From Neomesorhizobium sp963726065 (GTDB taxonomy: Bacteria > Pseudomonadota > Alphaproteobacteria > Rhizobiales > Rhizobiaceae): 64,000 nt of DNA. The DNA is taken from assembly GCA_963726065.1 (NCBI GenBank), contig CAVSAU010000010.1:203516-267515 (forward strand). The letters are read 5' to 3'. Below the pieces are notes generated by a model that worked only from the letters and a program-made list of their open reading frames with translations, searched no databases and was not told where the DNA came from. Position numbers and translations under genes: made by a program. Below, one piece after another: positions 1-9,711 of the stretch. How positions within the stretch are numbered: position 1 is the stretch's first letter; each line of letters starts with the position of its first letter.

Positions 1-1257
<1,257 letters not shown>

Positions 1258-1831
1258 TGTCGTATCCTTGGGTTGATCCGACACGGCCGAACCGAATTCT
1301 TCTCTGATGCGGCTTTGCGGCGGTGTGCGGAGTTGCGTTGATGGATCACTGCTTCTGCTTCGACCGGGACGCCGTCAGGCGGGGGGTCGCATTTCCATCG
1401 TGCTTGATCGGCACCTCCTGTGTTGCAGGCAACCGCGACCAGCCGGGCGACACGATGGGTGTCGACGCTGCAAAATCTCGGTTGTATAGGTGGGCCCGAT
1501 TCTTCGGGTACGTGTTCAGTGTGCTTGCGACCGCGGCGAAATCATAGATGAAAATTCAGGCTAGTTCCTTTGTGCCAAGGGTATTGTTGGTCTCTATGCT
1601 GCTGTAATTGTGCTGGAAACACAGTTTATTTTGTATGTGAACTTGGATACTGAGGAAATTCCCGGAATACGATAATGCGTAGTCCGTCCGTGCTATTTGA
1701 ATAAAACTGGTGGCAGTGTATAGTACTTTCGATCGAGGCTTGGCTGGCTCGCCCCCCTTCAAAAAGCAGACAACAACCGCGGGGCTTTGGGATCTTTTCG
1801 CTGAGGGGTACGACAAAAGGGGGGGGCTTCC
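1258..1831. other. 574-bp divergent intergenic region
   Basis: No credible gene on either strand. The part near 1540-1720 is clearly AT-richer than the flanks, as expected for a shared regulatory region between the repeat-protein gene (leftward) and the LuxR gene (rightward). I could not fix promoter boxes with confidence. Confidence 0.5.
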
Positions 1832-2611
1832 ATGCTCGCTGTCACCCAATCGCATGTCGGCTTGGCAAAGGATGCTGAGTCAGATCAGTCCAAGAAGCGC
1901 ATCATCCTGATTGTTGCTCCGCCGCACGTCGTCTCGGAGTGCATGATCTACGCCGTCGAGAGAGAGTTTCCCGCTTGCGCCGTCGAGCGCATCTGGCAGC
2001 AAAGCGTGCCGCAACACATTCAGCGAGAAGCGGTATGCCTCGTTTTGCTGGACGCGGCGCTGTTTCCTCAACTGCGACAGCTGAGATCGAAACTTTTCAA
2101 TCTGAACGGTCCCGTGGCGCTCCTGCAGAACGACGCGGACAGCGCCTATTCTCCGAAGGCACTCTTTGCGGAACGTGTTCGCGGTGTGCTGCCGATGCAA
2201 CTGAAGCTCGACGTCTGGCTCGCCGCGCTTCGTCTGCTCCTGGTGGGCGGTGAATATTATCCTCTCTCGTTGTTCGAAGGTGATCGCTCGCGCACCCATT
2301 CCGAGCCTCAGCATTCCGAGTGCATCATCGACTACAGCGTGGCCGGTCAGGACGAGCAGATGAGTGAGCTTACAGAGCGTGAGTTCCAGGTGCTTGCCCT
2401 TGTGGCCAACGGGCTGCAGAACAAGGCTATCGCGGCTTCTCTCGGACTGTCGGAGTTCACGGTGAAGATTCATCTCCACAACGTCAACACCAAACTCGGC
2501 ACCCACAACCGCACGCAGGCCGCGGCTCTCTTCCATGCACAGCGCAAAGCGTCGCCGTCGTTCGGGCGGGTTCTAGCGCAGCCATCATACCTGGCGTTAC
2601 CGCTTTCCTGA
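1832..2611 (+). CDS. LuxR-family response-regulator-like transcription factor
   Basis: A 259-residue protein. The C-terminal ~65 residues (about 175-235) form a typical LuxR helix-turn-helix: LTEREFQVLALVANGLQNKAIA, then LGLSEFTVKIHLHNVNTKLG. The N-terminal ~140 residues resemble a receiver fold (KRIILIVAPPHVVSECMIY, then CLVLLDAAL), but the usual acidic pocket and phospho-acceptor context are not obvious, so it may be an unphosphorylated pseudo-receiver. A G-rich stretch just before ATG 1832 serves as ribosome site. Its position divergent from the repeat-protein gene suggests it controls that gene. Rhizobial regulators of this build often govern exopolysaccharide or surface functions; the target here is inference. 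Confidence 0.8.
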   Translation: MLAVTQSHVGLAKDAESDQSKKRIILIVAPPHVVSECMIYAVEREFPACAVERIWQQSVPQHIQREAVCLVLLDAALFPQLRQLRSKLFNLNGPVALLQNDADSAYSPKALFAERVRGVLPMQLKLDVWLAALRLLLVGGEYYPLSLFEGDRSRTHSEPQHSECIIDYSVAGQDEQMSELTEREFQVLALVANGLQNKAIAASLGLSEFTVKIHLHNVNTKLGTHNRTQAAALFHAQRKASPSFGRVLAQPSYLALPLS

Positions 2612-2620
2612 GGCTTCCGG

Positions 2621-3103
2621 ATGACCCGTCTACAGGACGTGCTGCTGGTCGTGGGCCAGCTCAACTATACCTGGACAAACACGGAGAGCTTGCTGATCTA
2701 TCTGATTGCGGGGCTCGCCAAGGTCGATAAGGAGACCGCGATCATCATCTTCCTGACCTTGAACACGACCCGCGCTCGCATTGAGCTGGTCGAGCGCCTG
2801 GCCAAGATGAAGAAGACCCCTGCGGACTGCCGCAAGGCCGTGCTGGCGGTGACCGAACAGCTGAACAAGCAAGCCAAGCTGCGGAACAAGTATAGTCACT
2901 GCATCTATTCCTTTGACGAAACTGGGACCGAAGCCACCACGCAGTTGATGCGTATCGCCGACGGCAAGGACGCGGTGCGCTACGGCAAGATCGAGAAGCT
3001 GGACGATGCCGAGATCAAGCGCATCCAGGCGTCGATCGACGCCATCACCAAGATCAACACCGGCGTCTGGGAAATCGTTGACGACTATGGCTTCCCGAAG
3101 TGA
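2621..3103 (+). CDS. hypothetical protein, alpha-helical, 160 aa
   Basis: Not recognised. The product is soluble, rich in Lys, Ala and Leu, and predicted largely helical. It includes LLIYLIAGLAKVDKETA near residue 25 and a basic middle segment (ARIELVERLAKMKKTPADCRK). There is no signal peptide, transmembrane segment or catalytic motif that I can name. It starts ten bases after the LuxR stop codon on the same strand, so it may be cotranscribed. Coding character is supported by a full-length open frame with normal high-GC third positions; the opposite-strand frame here is a shadow. Confidence 0.65.
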   Translation: MTRLQDVLLVVGQLNYTWTNTESLLIYLIAGLAKVDKETAIIIFLTLNTTRARIELVERLAKMKKTPADCRKAVLAVTEQLNKQAKLRNKYSHCIYSFDETGTEATTQLMRIADGKDAVRYGKIEKLDDAEIKRIQASIDAITKINTGVWEIVDDYGFPK

Positions 3104-3194
3104 GCGGTTCCGCTTGATGACTTGCCTGATGCCGCTGAAGGCGCCGGGGCCAAGCGCCCGGGCCATGATCCTGGACGAACTGTGGTCCTAGGGC

Positions 3195-3221
3195 AGTTCC
3201 GGTTCTTTCAGAACCGGAACT
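3195..3221 (+). terminator. perfect 11-bp hairpin downstream of the 2621 gene
   Basis: Inverted repeat AGTTCCGGTTC / GAACCGGAACT with a five-base loop. It lies about 90 bases after the preceding stop codon and before a convergent gene. No run of T follows, so it is either a factor-assisted terminator or a dispersed rhizobial palindrome. Confidence 0.55.
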
Positions 3222-3356
3222 CGCTCAAACTATTTGTTTCGAAGCATTTATGCGGACGGCAAATGAATCCATTTGGCTGCAAAATGCTGTAGGCTGGGTA
3301 GAACAGGAAAGCGCGCTTGGGGTCGTGACGCTGCCCGAGTTCCTATCAACACGTCT

Positions 3357-4544
3357 CTAAGTCACACGGTCGACGATCATCGCAGCTATCGGGATTGCGG
3401 AAGTGGCTGCCGGTGACGGGGCGTTGCAGACGTGGAGCATGCGCTCGGTCTCGGCGAAGAGGAAATCATGAATGAGCGCACCGTCCCTGCGCACCGCCTG
3501 CGCACGGATGCCCGCCTCGTAGGGCAAGAGGTCGGCGAGTTCGAGGCTCGGGCAGTATTTCCGGCATTCTTCGAGATAACCCGGCTTCCAGAGCGAGTTG
3601 CGCAGCTCCGTGCACCGCGGACTTGCGGTTGGCAGAAGACGGTCTTCCAGAAACCGGGGAAGAGCACGTAGTCGGCCATGTCGGCAAGATTGACGGACGA
3701 GCTGCGGATACCCCTCGCGCGCAAAGCCGATCACGGCATTCGGCCCGACCGTCACGCTGCCGTCGATCATGCGCGTCAGGTGGACGCCGAGGAAGGGCAG
3801 GGCAGGGTCCGGGATCGGATAGATGAGGTGGCGGACGATGTCGTTCTTGTCGGCCGGCAGGCGAAAATATTCGCCGCGGAAGGGCACGATGCGATGCTCG
3901 ATCGAAAGGCCGGCGAGGATTGCCAGCCGGTCCGATTGCAGGCCAGCGCAGGCGACCAGCTTTTTCGCCCGCCAGCTTTCGCCTTCCGACGCGACGTCGA
4001 CGGCGTCGATCGTCTCGCGGATGCCGGTGACGCGGGTCGAAAGGCGGATTTCCCCGCCGAGCGCCACGATGCGCCGGCTCATGGCCCGGCAGACTTCGGC
4101 ATAGTTGACGATGCCGGTCGAAGGCACGAAAAGCGCGCCGCGGCCGCGGATGTTCGGCTCGCGCTCCTTCAACTCGCCCTCGCTGACGATGCTGACCTCG
4201 ATCGTGTTCTGCTTGGAGCGTTCGTAGAGGGCGTCCATGCGTTGCATTTCGAGATCGGAGGTGGCGACGAGCAGCTTGCCGCAAACCTCGAAGCGAATGC
4301 CGTTCTGCGCGCAAAAAATCTTGGTGGCCTCCGCGCCCTTGCGGCACAGCTCGGCCTTGAGGCTGCCCGGCGGATAGTAGATGCCGGCATGGATGACGCC
4401 GCTGTTGTGGCCGGTCTGGTGCTTGCCGAGCGCATCCTCCTTCTCCAGGAGGACCAGGCTGCTGCCGGGACGGTCTTCGAGAAGCCGCATGGCCGTCGCC
4501 AGGCCGACGATGCCGCCTCCGATAATGCAATAGTCGAAAATCAT
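3357..4544 (-). pseudogene. lhgO: L-2-hydroxyglutarate oxidase, with two compensating frameshifts
   Basis: FAD-dependent oxidase that converts L-2-hydroxyglutarate to 2-oxoglutarate. The N-terminus has the dinucleotide-binding motif IIGGGIVGLATAMRLL. GHNSGVIHAGIYYPPGSLKA near residue 50 and the C-terminal HVCNAPSPAATSAIPI are hallmarks of LhgO. The frame is open over its whole length (395 aa), but residues of about 275-310 are nonsense in this frame. The expected NLADMADYVLFPGFWKT segment appears in a neighbouring frame at roughly 3620-3710. So there is one indel at each side of that ~90-base segment and the original frame is then restored. The enzyme would be crippled if the sequence is correct. 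Start ATG at 4542-4544. Confidence 0.8.
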
Positions 4545-4874
4545 CTGTCCTGCCCTTGCCCGCCCGATTATGCGTGGACCGCCGAGTATTCGCTATATAG
4601 CCGAAATAGGTTCCTGCTGTGCCTGGCCGTCGGTCAGGTCGTCGGCTGCGCCTTCCAGCGCCACGAGGCCGTAGCGCAGCACTGGCAGCAGAAGTGAGTG
4701 GCTAAAGTCACTCTGCTTTGGATTTCCCGACGGCGCCACGTTTTCAATTTCCAAGCTGTTTTCTGTGACTGCCGTTTTCGCTCACCATGCAGAACGAGAT
4801 GGACAATGGGATAGGCCAAGTCCACGCCACATGGCTTTTGAGACGACGCTAGGGTAATCTCTTTTCATGGAGAT
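4545..4874. other. 330-bp intergenic region between divergent genes
   Basis: No gene that I can support. It must carry the promoters of lhgO (leftward) and the cyclase (rightward). A ribosome-binding GGAGAT lies just before the cyclase start. Confidence 0.4.
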
Positions 4875-7106
4875 ATGAGCATGGAACGCCGGCTGGCCGC
4901 GGTCCTTGCCTTTGATATGGTAGGTTATTCCCGCCTCATGGGCGCGGATGAACGCGGAACTCTGGCGGCGTTTCGACGCCACTGCAACGACATCTTCAAT
5001 CCCCGGGCGGCCCAGTATCACGGAAGGATCGTCAAGTTCACCGGTGATGGCGCCCTCATCGAGTTCGCCAGCGTGGTGGATTCGGTGTGCTTTGCGGTGG
5101 AAATGCAATGCGCGCTGCAGGCTGAAAATTCCGGCGTCGCCCCGGAAAGTCAGCTTTGCTACCGCATCGGGATCAACACTGGCGACATCATGGTCGACGA
5201 CGGCGACATTTATGGCGACGGCGTGAACGTTGCTGCGCGCCTTCAGGAACATGCCGACCCGGGCGGCATCAGCCTGTCAGAAACCGCGTTCAACCAGATC
5301 AGGGGCAAGCTGGACCTGAGCTTCGATTACTACGGCAAGCGCCAAGTGAAAAATATCGGAGAGCCCGTGGCGATCTACAAGGTCCGGCTCGACGACAAGG
5401 CTCAGGCGCTGCTGACGCCATTGGTGCGAGCGGCACGCTGGGCTTATCCCGGCCGCCGACGATGGTACGCCCTGGTCGCCGCTGCGGTGCTCATCGCGTG
5501 CGCCGCCTTGATTTGGATGAGGCCGTGGGAGCCAGCATCGCTTGCTCCCGAACGCTTCGCCTATCCGCTGCCCGACAAACCTTCAATCGCCGTGCTTCCA
5601 TTCATCAATGTGAGCAACGACACGGAACAAGATCACCTTGCCACAGGCTTGACGGATGACCTGATTACGGAGCTTTCGAAGGTCTCGGGCCTTTTCGTTA
5701 TCGCTCGCCATTCGGTCTTTGCCCTTCGCACCTCTTCGGCCAGCGTCCAGGACGTGGCCGCCGAACTTGGCGTGCACTTCGTTCTGGAAGGCTCCCTGCA
5801 GCGGGCCGAGTCCAAGTTGAGAATTAACGTCAACCTTATCGACGCTCTTACCGGGCTTTCTCTGTGGGCTGAACGTTACGACCGGGAGTATTCCGACATT
5901 TTCGCTGTTCAAGACGATGTGATCAGCAAGATCATCTCGGCGCTGGCAATCAAACTGACGAAGGTCGAACGCGATCAGCTGTCGCGAATCCCTACCGATA
6001 ACCTCGAAGCTTACGATTATTATCTGCGCGCGGAGAAGGAAGGGTTTCTCTACAGCGACGTGGACACGTATCGTCGGGCATTGTCCTTTTACCAGAAGGC
6101 CATCGATTTGGACCCCGATTTTGCGGAAGCGCATGCCGGCATCGCGCGTATTGCGGTGGACGTTTGGCGCAACGACTACAATCTGATCTGGTCGGCGGCG
6201 GTAGCGCGCAAAATCGCCTACGACGCGGCCGGGCAGGCGCTCAAGCTGGATCCCGGGAATGCGCGCGCCCACACCGTTCTGGCGCTGTTGCAGCTTGTCG
6301 ACGGAAGGCAGGCAGAAGCAACCGACTCTGCCACGAGAGCCATCACTGTTCAGCCAAACGATTCCGAGGCCTTCGGCAATTTCGCCCTCATTCTGGCCCA
6401 GACCGGCCAGCGTGAGCAGGCGATCAGGGAAGTCGACAAGGCACTGCGCCTCGATCCGGCGCCACCTATAAGTTTTCGTTTGCTGGCCGGCATAACCCTT
6501 TACCTGTCACGGGAAAACGATCGGGCTATTCCGCTTCTGGAAGCGGCACGCGACGGTTTGCCGAACACCGAACCGGCCCGCGAATATCTGGCTGCCGCCT
6601 ACGCGCATCGGGACGACGTGCAGCACGCAAGCCAGGAAACGGCAAAACTTCTAGAGCTCTTTCCCGACAGCAATCTGACTTATTATGGCTACCTCTACGA
6701 CTATTGGCGCGAGGAGGACCGCGACTATCATCTGGAGGGCCTGCGCGGTGCCGGAATCACGGATTGGCCGTTTGGCTTCGAGGGCAAGGAAGCAGACCAG
6801 GTCGCCGGAGACGAGCTGCGCGCGCTGGCGGGCGGCACGACATGGTCCGGCAGACATAAGAACGGAACTGAATTCATGCAGTATTTCGACAATGCAGGTC
6901 ACACGGCCTATCGCAGCGCAAACACAAACGTCACTGGCGTGGTCGAAGTTGACGGCAACCGGATCTGCGAAAAGTTCGAAGGTTATTTCCTGGATCGCCT
7001 GACCTGCGGGCACGTCTATCGCAACACCACAGACGAAGCCCGCGACAAGGACTATGTCCACGTGTCGCCGCAGGCCCTCAAGTTCTTCTCGGTCACCTCA
7101 CAGTAG
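4875..7106 (+). CDS. class III adenylate/guanylate cyclase with TolB-like and TPR domains
   Basis: A 743-residue protein. Residues 5-175 are a class III cyclase domain with metal-binding AFDMVGYSRLM and FTGDGALIEF, then GDIYGDGVNVAARLQ. One transmembrane helix follows (about 198-213, ALVAAAVLIACAALIW). A TolB-like segment begins at KPSIAVLPFINVS and contains FVLEGSLQ. Tetratricopeptide repeats cover about 370-600. The last ~100 residues form an extra region (TTWSGRHKNGTEFMQYFDNAGH, CGHVYRN) seen in some rhizobial cyclases. It would make cAMP (or cGMP) at the inner membrane with the TPR part sensing a partner. Rhizobia carry many such paralogues, so the specific signal is unknown. ATG 4875 or 4881 are both possible. 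Confidence 0.88.
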   Translation: MSMERRLAAVLAFDMVGYSRLMGADERGTLAAFRRHCNDIFNPRAAQYHGRIVKFTGDGALIEFASVVDSVCFAVEMQCALQAENSGVAPESQLCYRIGINTGDIMVDDGDIYGDGVNVAARLQEHADPGGISLSETAFNQIRGKLDLSFDYYGKRQVKNIGEPVAIYKVRLDDKAQALLTPLVRAARWAYPGRRRWYALVAAAVLIACAALIWMRPWEPASLAPERFAYPLPDKPSIAVLPFINVSNDTEQDHLATGLTDDLITELSKVSGLFVIARHSVFALRTSSASVQDVAAELGVHFVLEGSLQRAESKLRINVNLIDALTGLSLWAERYDREYSDIFAVQDDVISKIISALAIKLTKVERDQLSRIPTDNLEAYDYYLRAEKEGFLYSDVDTYRRALSFYQKAIDLDPDFAEAHAGIARIAVDVWRNDYNLIWSAAVARKIAYDAAGQALKLDPGNARAHTVLALLQLVDGRQAEATDSATRAITVQPNDSEAFGNFALILAQTGQREQAIREVDKALRLDPAPPISFRLLAGITLYLSRENDRAIPLLEAARDGLPNTEPAREYLAAAYAHRDDVQHASQETAKLLELFPDSNLTYYGYLYDYWREEDRDYHLEGLRGAGITDWPFGFEGKEADQVAGDELRALAGGTTWSGRHKNGTEFMQYFDNAGHTAYRSANTNVTGVVEVDGNRICEKFEGYFLDRLTCGHVYRNTTDEARDKDYVHVSPQALKFFSVTSQ

Positions 7107-7126
7107 GAGGGGAAGCGTCGACGCTC

Positions 7127-7645
7127 TCATTCCCAGCTTTTGTGCGACTTCTCGGCAATCAGCGTCTGCTCGACCTCGGGCCAGTATTTCTTGGAATCGA
7201 CAACCTTGGTTGGCTTTTTCTCGAAGCCATCGGCCGCTCCTGGGTCGTAGCTGAGATACAGCTTCCCTTCGATGATCCTCCACGCTTTCGGATCAATGTT
7301 GGTGGTGATGGTGCCGAATGAGACCCCATCGGCGCAATAGCCGCCGTATTGTGGCGCGTATTTGACCGGTTGGCTGACAAAAAGATCGCGATTCTCGGCA
7401 CTGGCGAAATGCCAGGTCGCGCCGAGCCAACGATATGAAAACTCTTCCGATCCCTGGACGGCCTGGTTTTGCGTGAAGTAGGCGACAGGGTCATATCCCT
7501 TGATCGCGACGTCGCCGAAATAGCCTGTATTGACGACTTCGTCGGCCGCGACACTGCCCACCAATGCCAGGAGAGACAGGGCGCCTGCTGCCGCATGAAT
7601 ACGCAGGCCAACCTTTCGTTTAGCATCATACATTATTGTTCTCAC
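7127..7645 (-). CDS. exported YHS-domain protein
   Basis: 172 aa with a basic N-terminus and hydrophobic signal sequence (LRIHAAAGALSLLALVGSVAA, cleavage near AAD). The YHS-type core follows: GDVAIKGYDPVAYFTQNQAVQG, then WHFASAENRDLFVSQPVKYAPQYGGYCA, with a C-terminal DPGAADGFEKKPTKVVDSKKYWP. YHS domains are often metal-associated. This periplasmic form is common in alphaproteobacteria without a firm function. It is convergent with the cyclase gene and lies 26 bases downstream of the ankyrin gene on the same strand, so the two are probably cotranscribed. Confidence 0.82.
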   Translation of the reverse strand: MRTIMYDAKRKVGLRIHAAAGALSLLALVGSVAADEVVNTGYFGDVAIKGYDPVAYFTQNQAVQGSEEFSYRWLGATWHFASAENRDLFVSQPVKYAPQYGGYCADGVSFGTITTNIDPKAWRIIEGKLYLSYDPGAADGFEKKPTKVVDSKKYWPEVEQTLIAEKSHKSWE

Positions 7646-7671
7646 TTTTAACTTGCGTTGCGCACGTCAGG

Positions 7672-8301
7672 TTATTTTGCGCTCGCTGCAGTTGCTGTTT
7701 TGCGTTTGTTGCATTCGGCGTAGAGCCATTCACCCACGAGATCGGCCTTCTGACATGTGGCGCCGGCCGCCATCAGCATAGTTGCGGTCGGCCAGTGTTC
7801 GCGCCAGCCCGCCTGGGTGAGAGGAGTGTAACCGTTTCGCTCGGTCGCTTCGATTTCGGCGTCGTGATCCAGGAGAAACCGGGCCACTTCGGCATGGCCT
7901 TCCTCTGAGGCTGCATGCAAAGGCGACATCTTGTAGAAGTTCTTTGTGTCGTTGACGTCGGCGCCTTTTGTGACAAGGAGGGAAGCCACCTCAAGGCTTC
8001 CGCCATATGCTGCAGCATGCAGTGGGGTGAGGCCATGTCGGTTGCGGGCGTGGATGTCTGACCCGCGTTCAAGCAGAAGAACGACGACAGCCTTGTTTCC
8101 GGCCAACGAAGCAATGACCAGCGCTGGATCGCCGGCAGGGTCAAGCTCCTCAATGGCGGCCCCGGCGTCCAGCAGCTGTTTTGCCTGTTCGACGTCGCCG
8201 GTTTTTGCCGCATCATGCAAGGGACCTGCTAATGCCGTCGAGATCCCGCAAACGAAAACAAAGCCGGATGCGCAAAGATATTTCATGAGCGATAACTCCA
8301 C
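7672..8301 (-). CDS. periplasmic ankyrin-repeat protein
   Basis: 209 aa. A signal peptide (KYLCASGFVFVCGISTALA) is followed by five ankyrin-like repeats with the usual G-TPLHAAA pattern: ARNRHGLTPLHAAAYGG, FYKMSPLHAASEEGHAEVARFLL, ERNGYTPLTQAGWREHW. The last ~40 residues contain a Cys pair (ATCQKADLVGEWLYAEC). Ankyrin repeats bind other proteins, so a partner in the periplasm is likely, possibly the neighbouring YHS protein; that link is inference from synteny only. Confidence 0.85.
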   Translation of the reverse strand: MELSLMKYLCASGFVFVCGISTALAGPLHDAAKTGDVEQAKQLLDAGAAIEELDPAGDPALVIASLAGNKAVVVLLLERGSDIHARNRHGLTPLHAAAYGGSLEVASLLVTKGADVNDTKNFYKMSPLHAASEEGHAEVARFLLDHDAEIEATERNGYTPLTQAGWREHWPTATMLMAAGATCQKADLVGEWLYAECNKRKTATAASAK

Positions 8302-8648
8302 CCCCGCGGGCAGAAATTCTATTGTATCACGACCGCAAGCAATCCTTCAATATTTTATGCCGGATTGTAGATAACGCTATGAAATACTTCATGCATTTAT
8401 TGTCGGTACTTCGATTTTGAAACCATCGGTCGAGCGAGAGGTGGAGCGGTTATTTACGGTTGCCGAATCGATATTTCAGATCACAAACTTCTCCGTTGCT
8501 CCGCCCCGTTTCGGTCTGGCCATTGGATGGAAGAAGATGGGGACGACGCCTGGGACGGATCCCCGATTGCCGCCAATCGCAGACGTTGAAGGTTTTGCTT
8601 GAGCAAAGCGCCGAGAAAATAGAGTCTGTACCGGCATCGAGGGCGAAA
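8302..8648. other. 347-bp intergenic region between divergent genes
   Basis: Short open frames exist but none has a plausible start site or recognisable product. The segment 8320-8410 is AT-rich and probably holds the promoter of the ankyrin-YHS pair and perhaps that of the reductase. Confidence 0.4.
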
Positions 8649-9671
8649 ATGAGCGCTTCCCAGCCAAAAATCTCGGTCTTCGGCGCCGGCAGCATCGGCT
8701 GCTATGTCGGCGGGCGGCTTGCCGCCGCCGGGGCGGATGTGAGCTTCGTCGGTCGTGAGCGGCTGGCCATGGAGATCGCCGAACATGGCTTGCGGCTGAC
8801 CGACTATCGCGGCGCCAATCTGCGTATTTCGCCCGGCGACGCCGACTATCGCACCGATTCCGCCGGAATTGCCGACGCCAGCCTGGTCCTGGTCACGGTG
8901 AAATCCGGGGCGACCGCTGAAGCGGGCAAGGTCCTGTCTGGATTGGCGCGGCCGGATGCCGTCATCGTCAGCTTCCAGAACGGCATCGGCAATGCCGATG
9001 CCCTGAGCGAAGCCATTCCCGGCCGCAACGTTCTGGCCGGCATGGTGCCGTTCAACGTGATCCGGCGCGGTCCCGGCCATTTTCATCAGGGTACCGAAGG
9101 TGCACTCGATGTCCAAAGAGATGAAGCGCTGGCGCCGTTCCTCCAGGCGTTCGAGCGGGCCGGCCTGCCGCTCAACCAGCATGCCGATCTCGTTCCGGTG
9201 CAGTGGGCAAAGCTGCTGCTCAATCTCAACAACGCGGTCAACGCGCTGTCGGGCCTGCCGCTGAAGGCCGAGCTTTCGCAGCGCGGCTACCGACGCTGCC
9301 TTGCGCTGGCGCAACAAGAGGCGCTCGACGTTCTCGGCAACGCCGACATTCGCCCGGCGAAGCTGACGCCGCTGCCGCCTTCGTGGCTGCCCTTCTTGCT
9401 CAGGCTTCCCGATCCGCTGTTCCGGGTCATCGCCGGCAGGATGCTTGCCATGGACCCGCTGGCGCGTTCGTCGATGCTCGACGACCTCGATGCCGGCCGC
9501 ACCACCGAAGTCGACTGGCTGAACGGCGAAATCGTCAAGCTGGCAGGAAGCGGAAGCCCTGAAGCACGGGTCAATGCCCGGCTGGTCGAGCTGGTTCACG
9601 CCGCCGAGCAGGGTGGCCGCCGCAACTGGCCGGGGGATGCATTGCTGGAGCGCTTGCAATCGCCGCGCTGA
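8649..9671 (+). CDS. 2-dehydropantoate 2-reductase-like (ketopantoate reductase family)
   Basis: 340 aa from ATG 8649. The NADP-binding Rossmann motif FGAGSIGCYVGGRLAAAG is at the very N-terminus, which favours this start over longer frames beginning near 8460. The family motif VTVKSGATAEAG and SFQNGIGNAD, with VQWAKLLLNLNNAVNALSG in the C-terminal domain, fit ApbA/PanE proteins. PanE reduces ketopantoate to pantoate in coenzyme A synthesis, but many rhizobial paralogues act on other 2-oxo acids. No pantothenate genes are adjacent; instead an FAD dehydrogenase follows after 40 bases, so a catabolic role is equally possible. Confidence 0.8.
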   Translation: MSASQPKISVFGAGSIGCYVGGRLAAAGADVSFVGRERLAMEIAEHGLRLTDYRGANLRISPGDADYRTDSAGIADASLVLVTVKSGATAEAGKVLSGLARPDAVIVSFQNGIGNADALSEAIPGRNVLAGMVPFNVIRRGPGHFHQGTEGALDVQRDEALAPFLQAFERAGLPLNQHADLVPVQWAKLLLNLNNAVNALSGLPLKAELSQRGYRRCLALAQQEALDVLGNADIRPAKLTPLPPSWLPFLLRLPDPLFRVIAGRMLAMDPLARSSMLDDLDAGRTTEVDWLNGEIVKLAGSGSPEARVNARLVELVHAAEQGGRRNWPGDALLERLQSPR

Positions 9672-9711
9672 ACGGCTGTTGTGAGCGCGGTTGAGGGAGG
9701 AGGGGAGCGAC

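Noticed and set aside
3678..4697. 339-codon plus-strand frame opposite lhgO
   Set aside because: High-GC antisense shadow; the minus-strand product has clear FAD and LhgO motifs.
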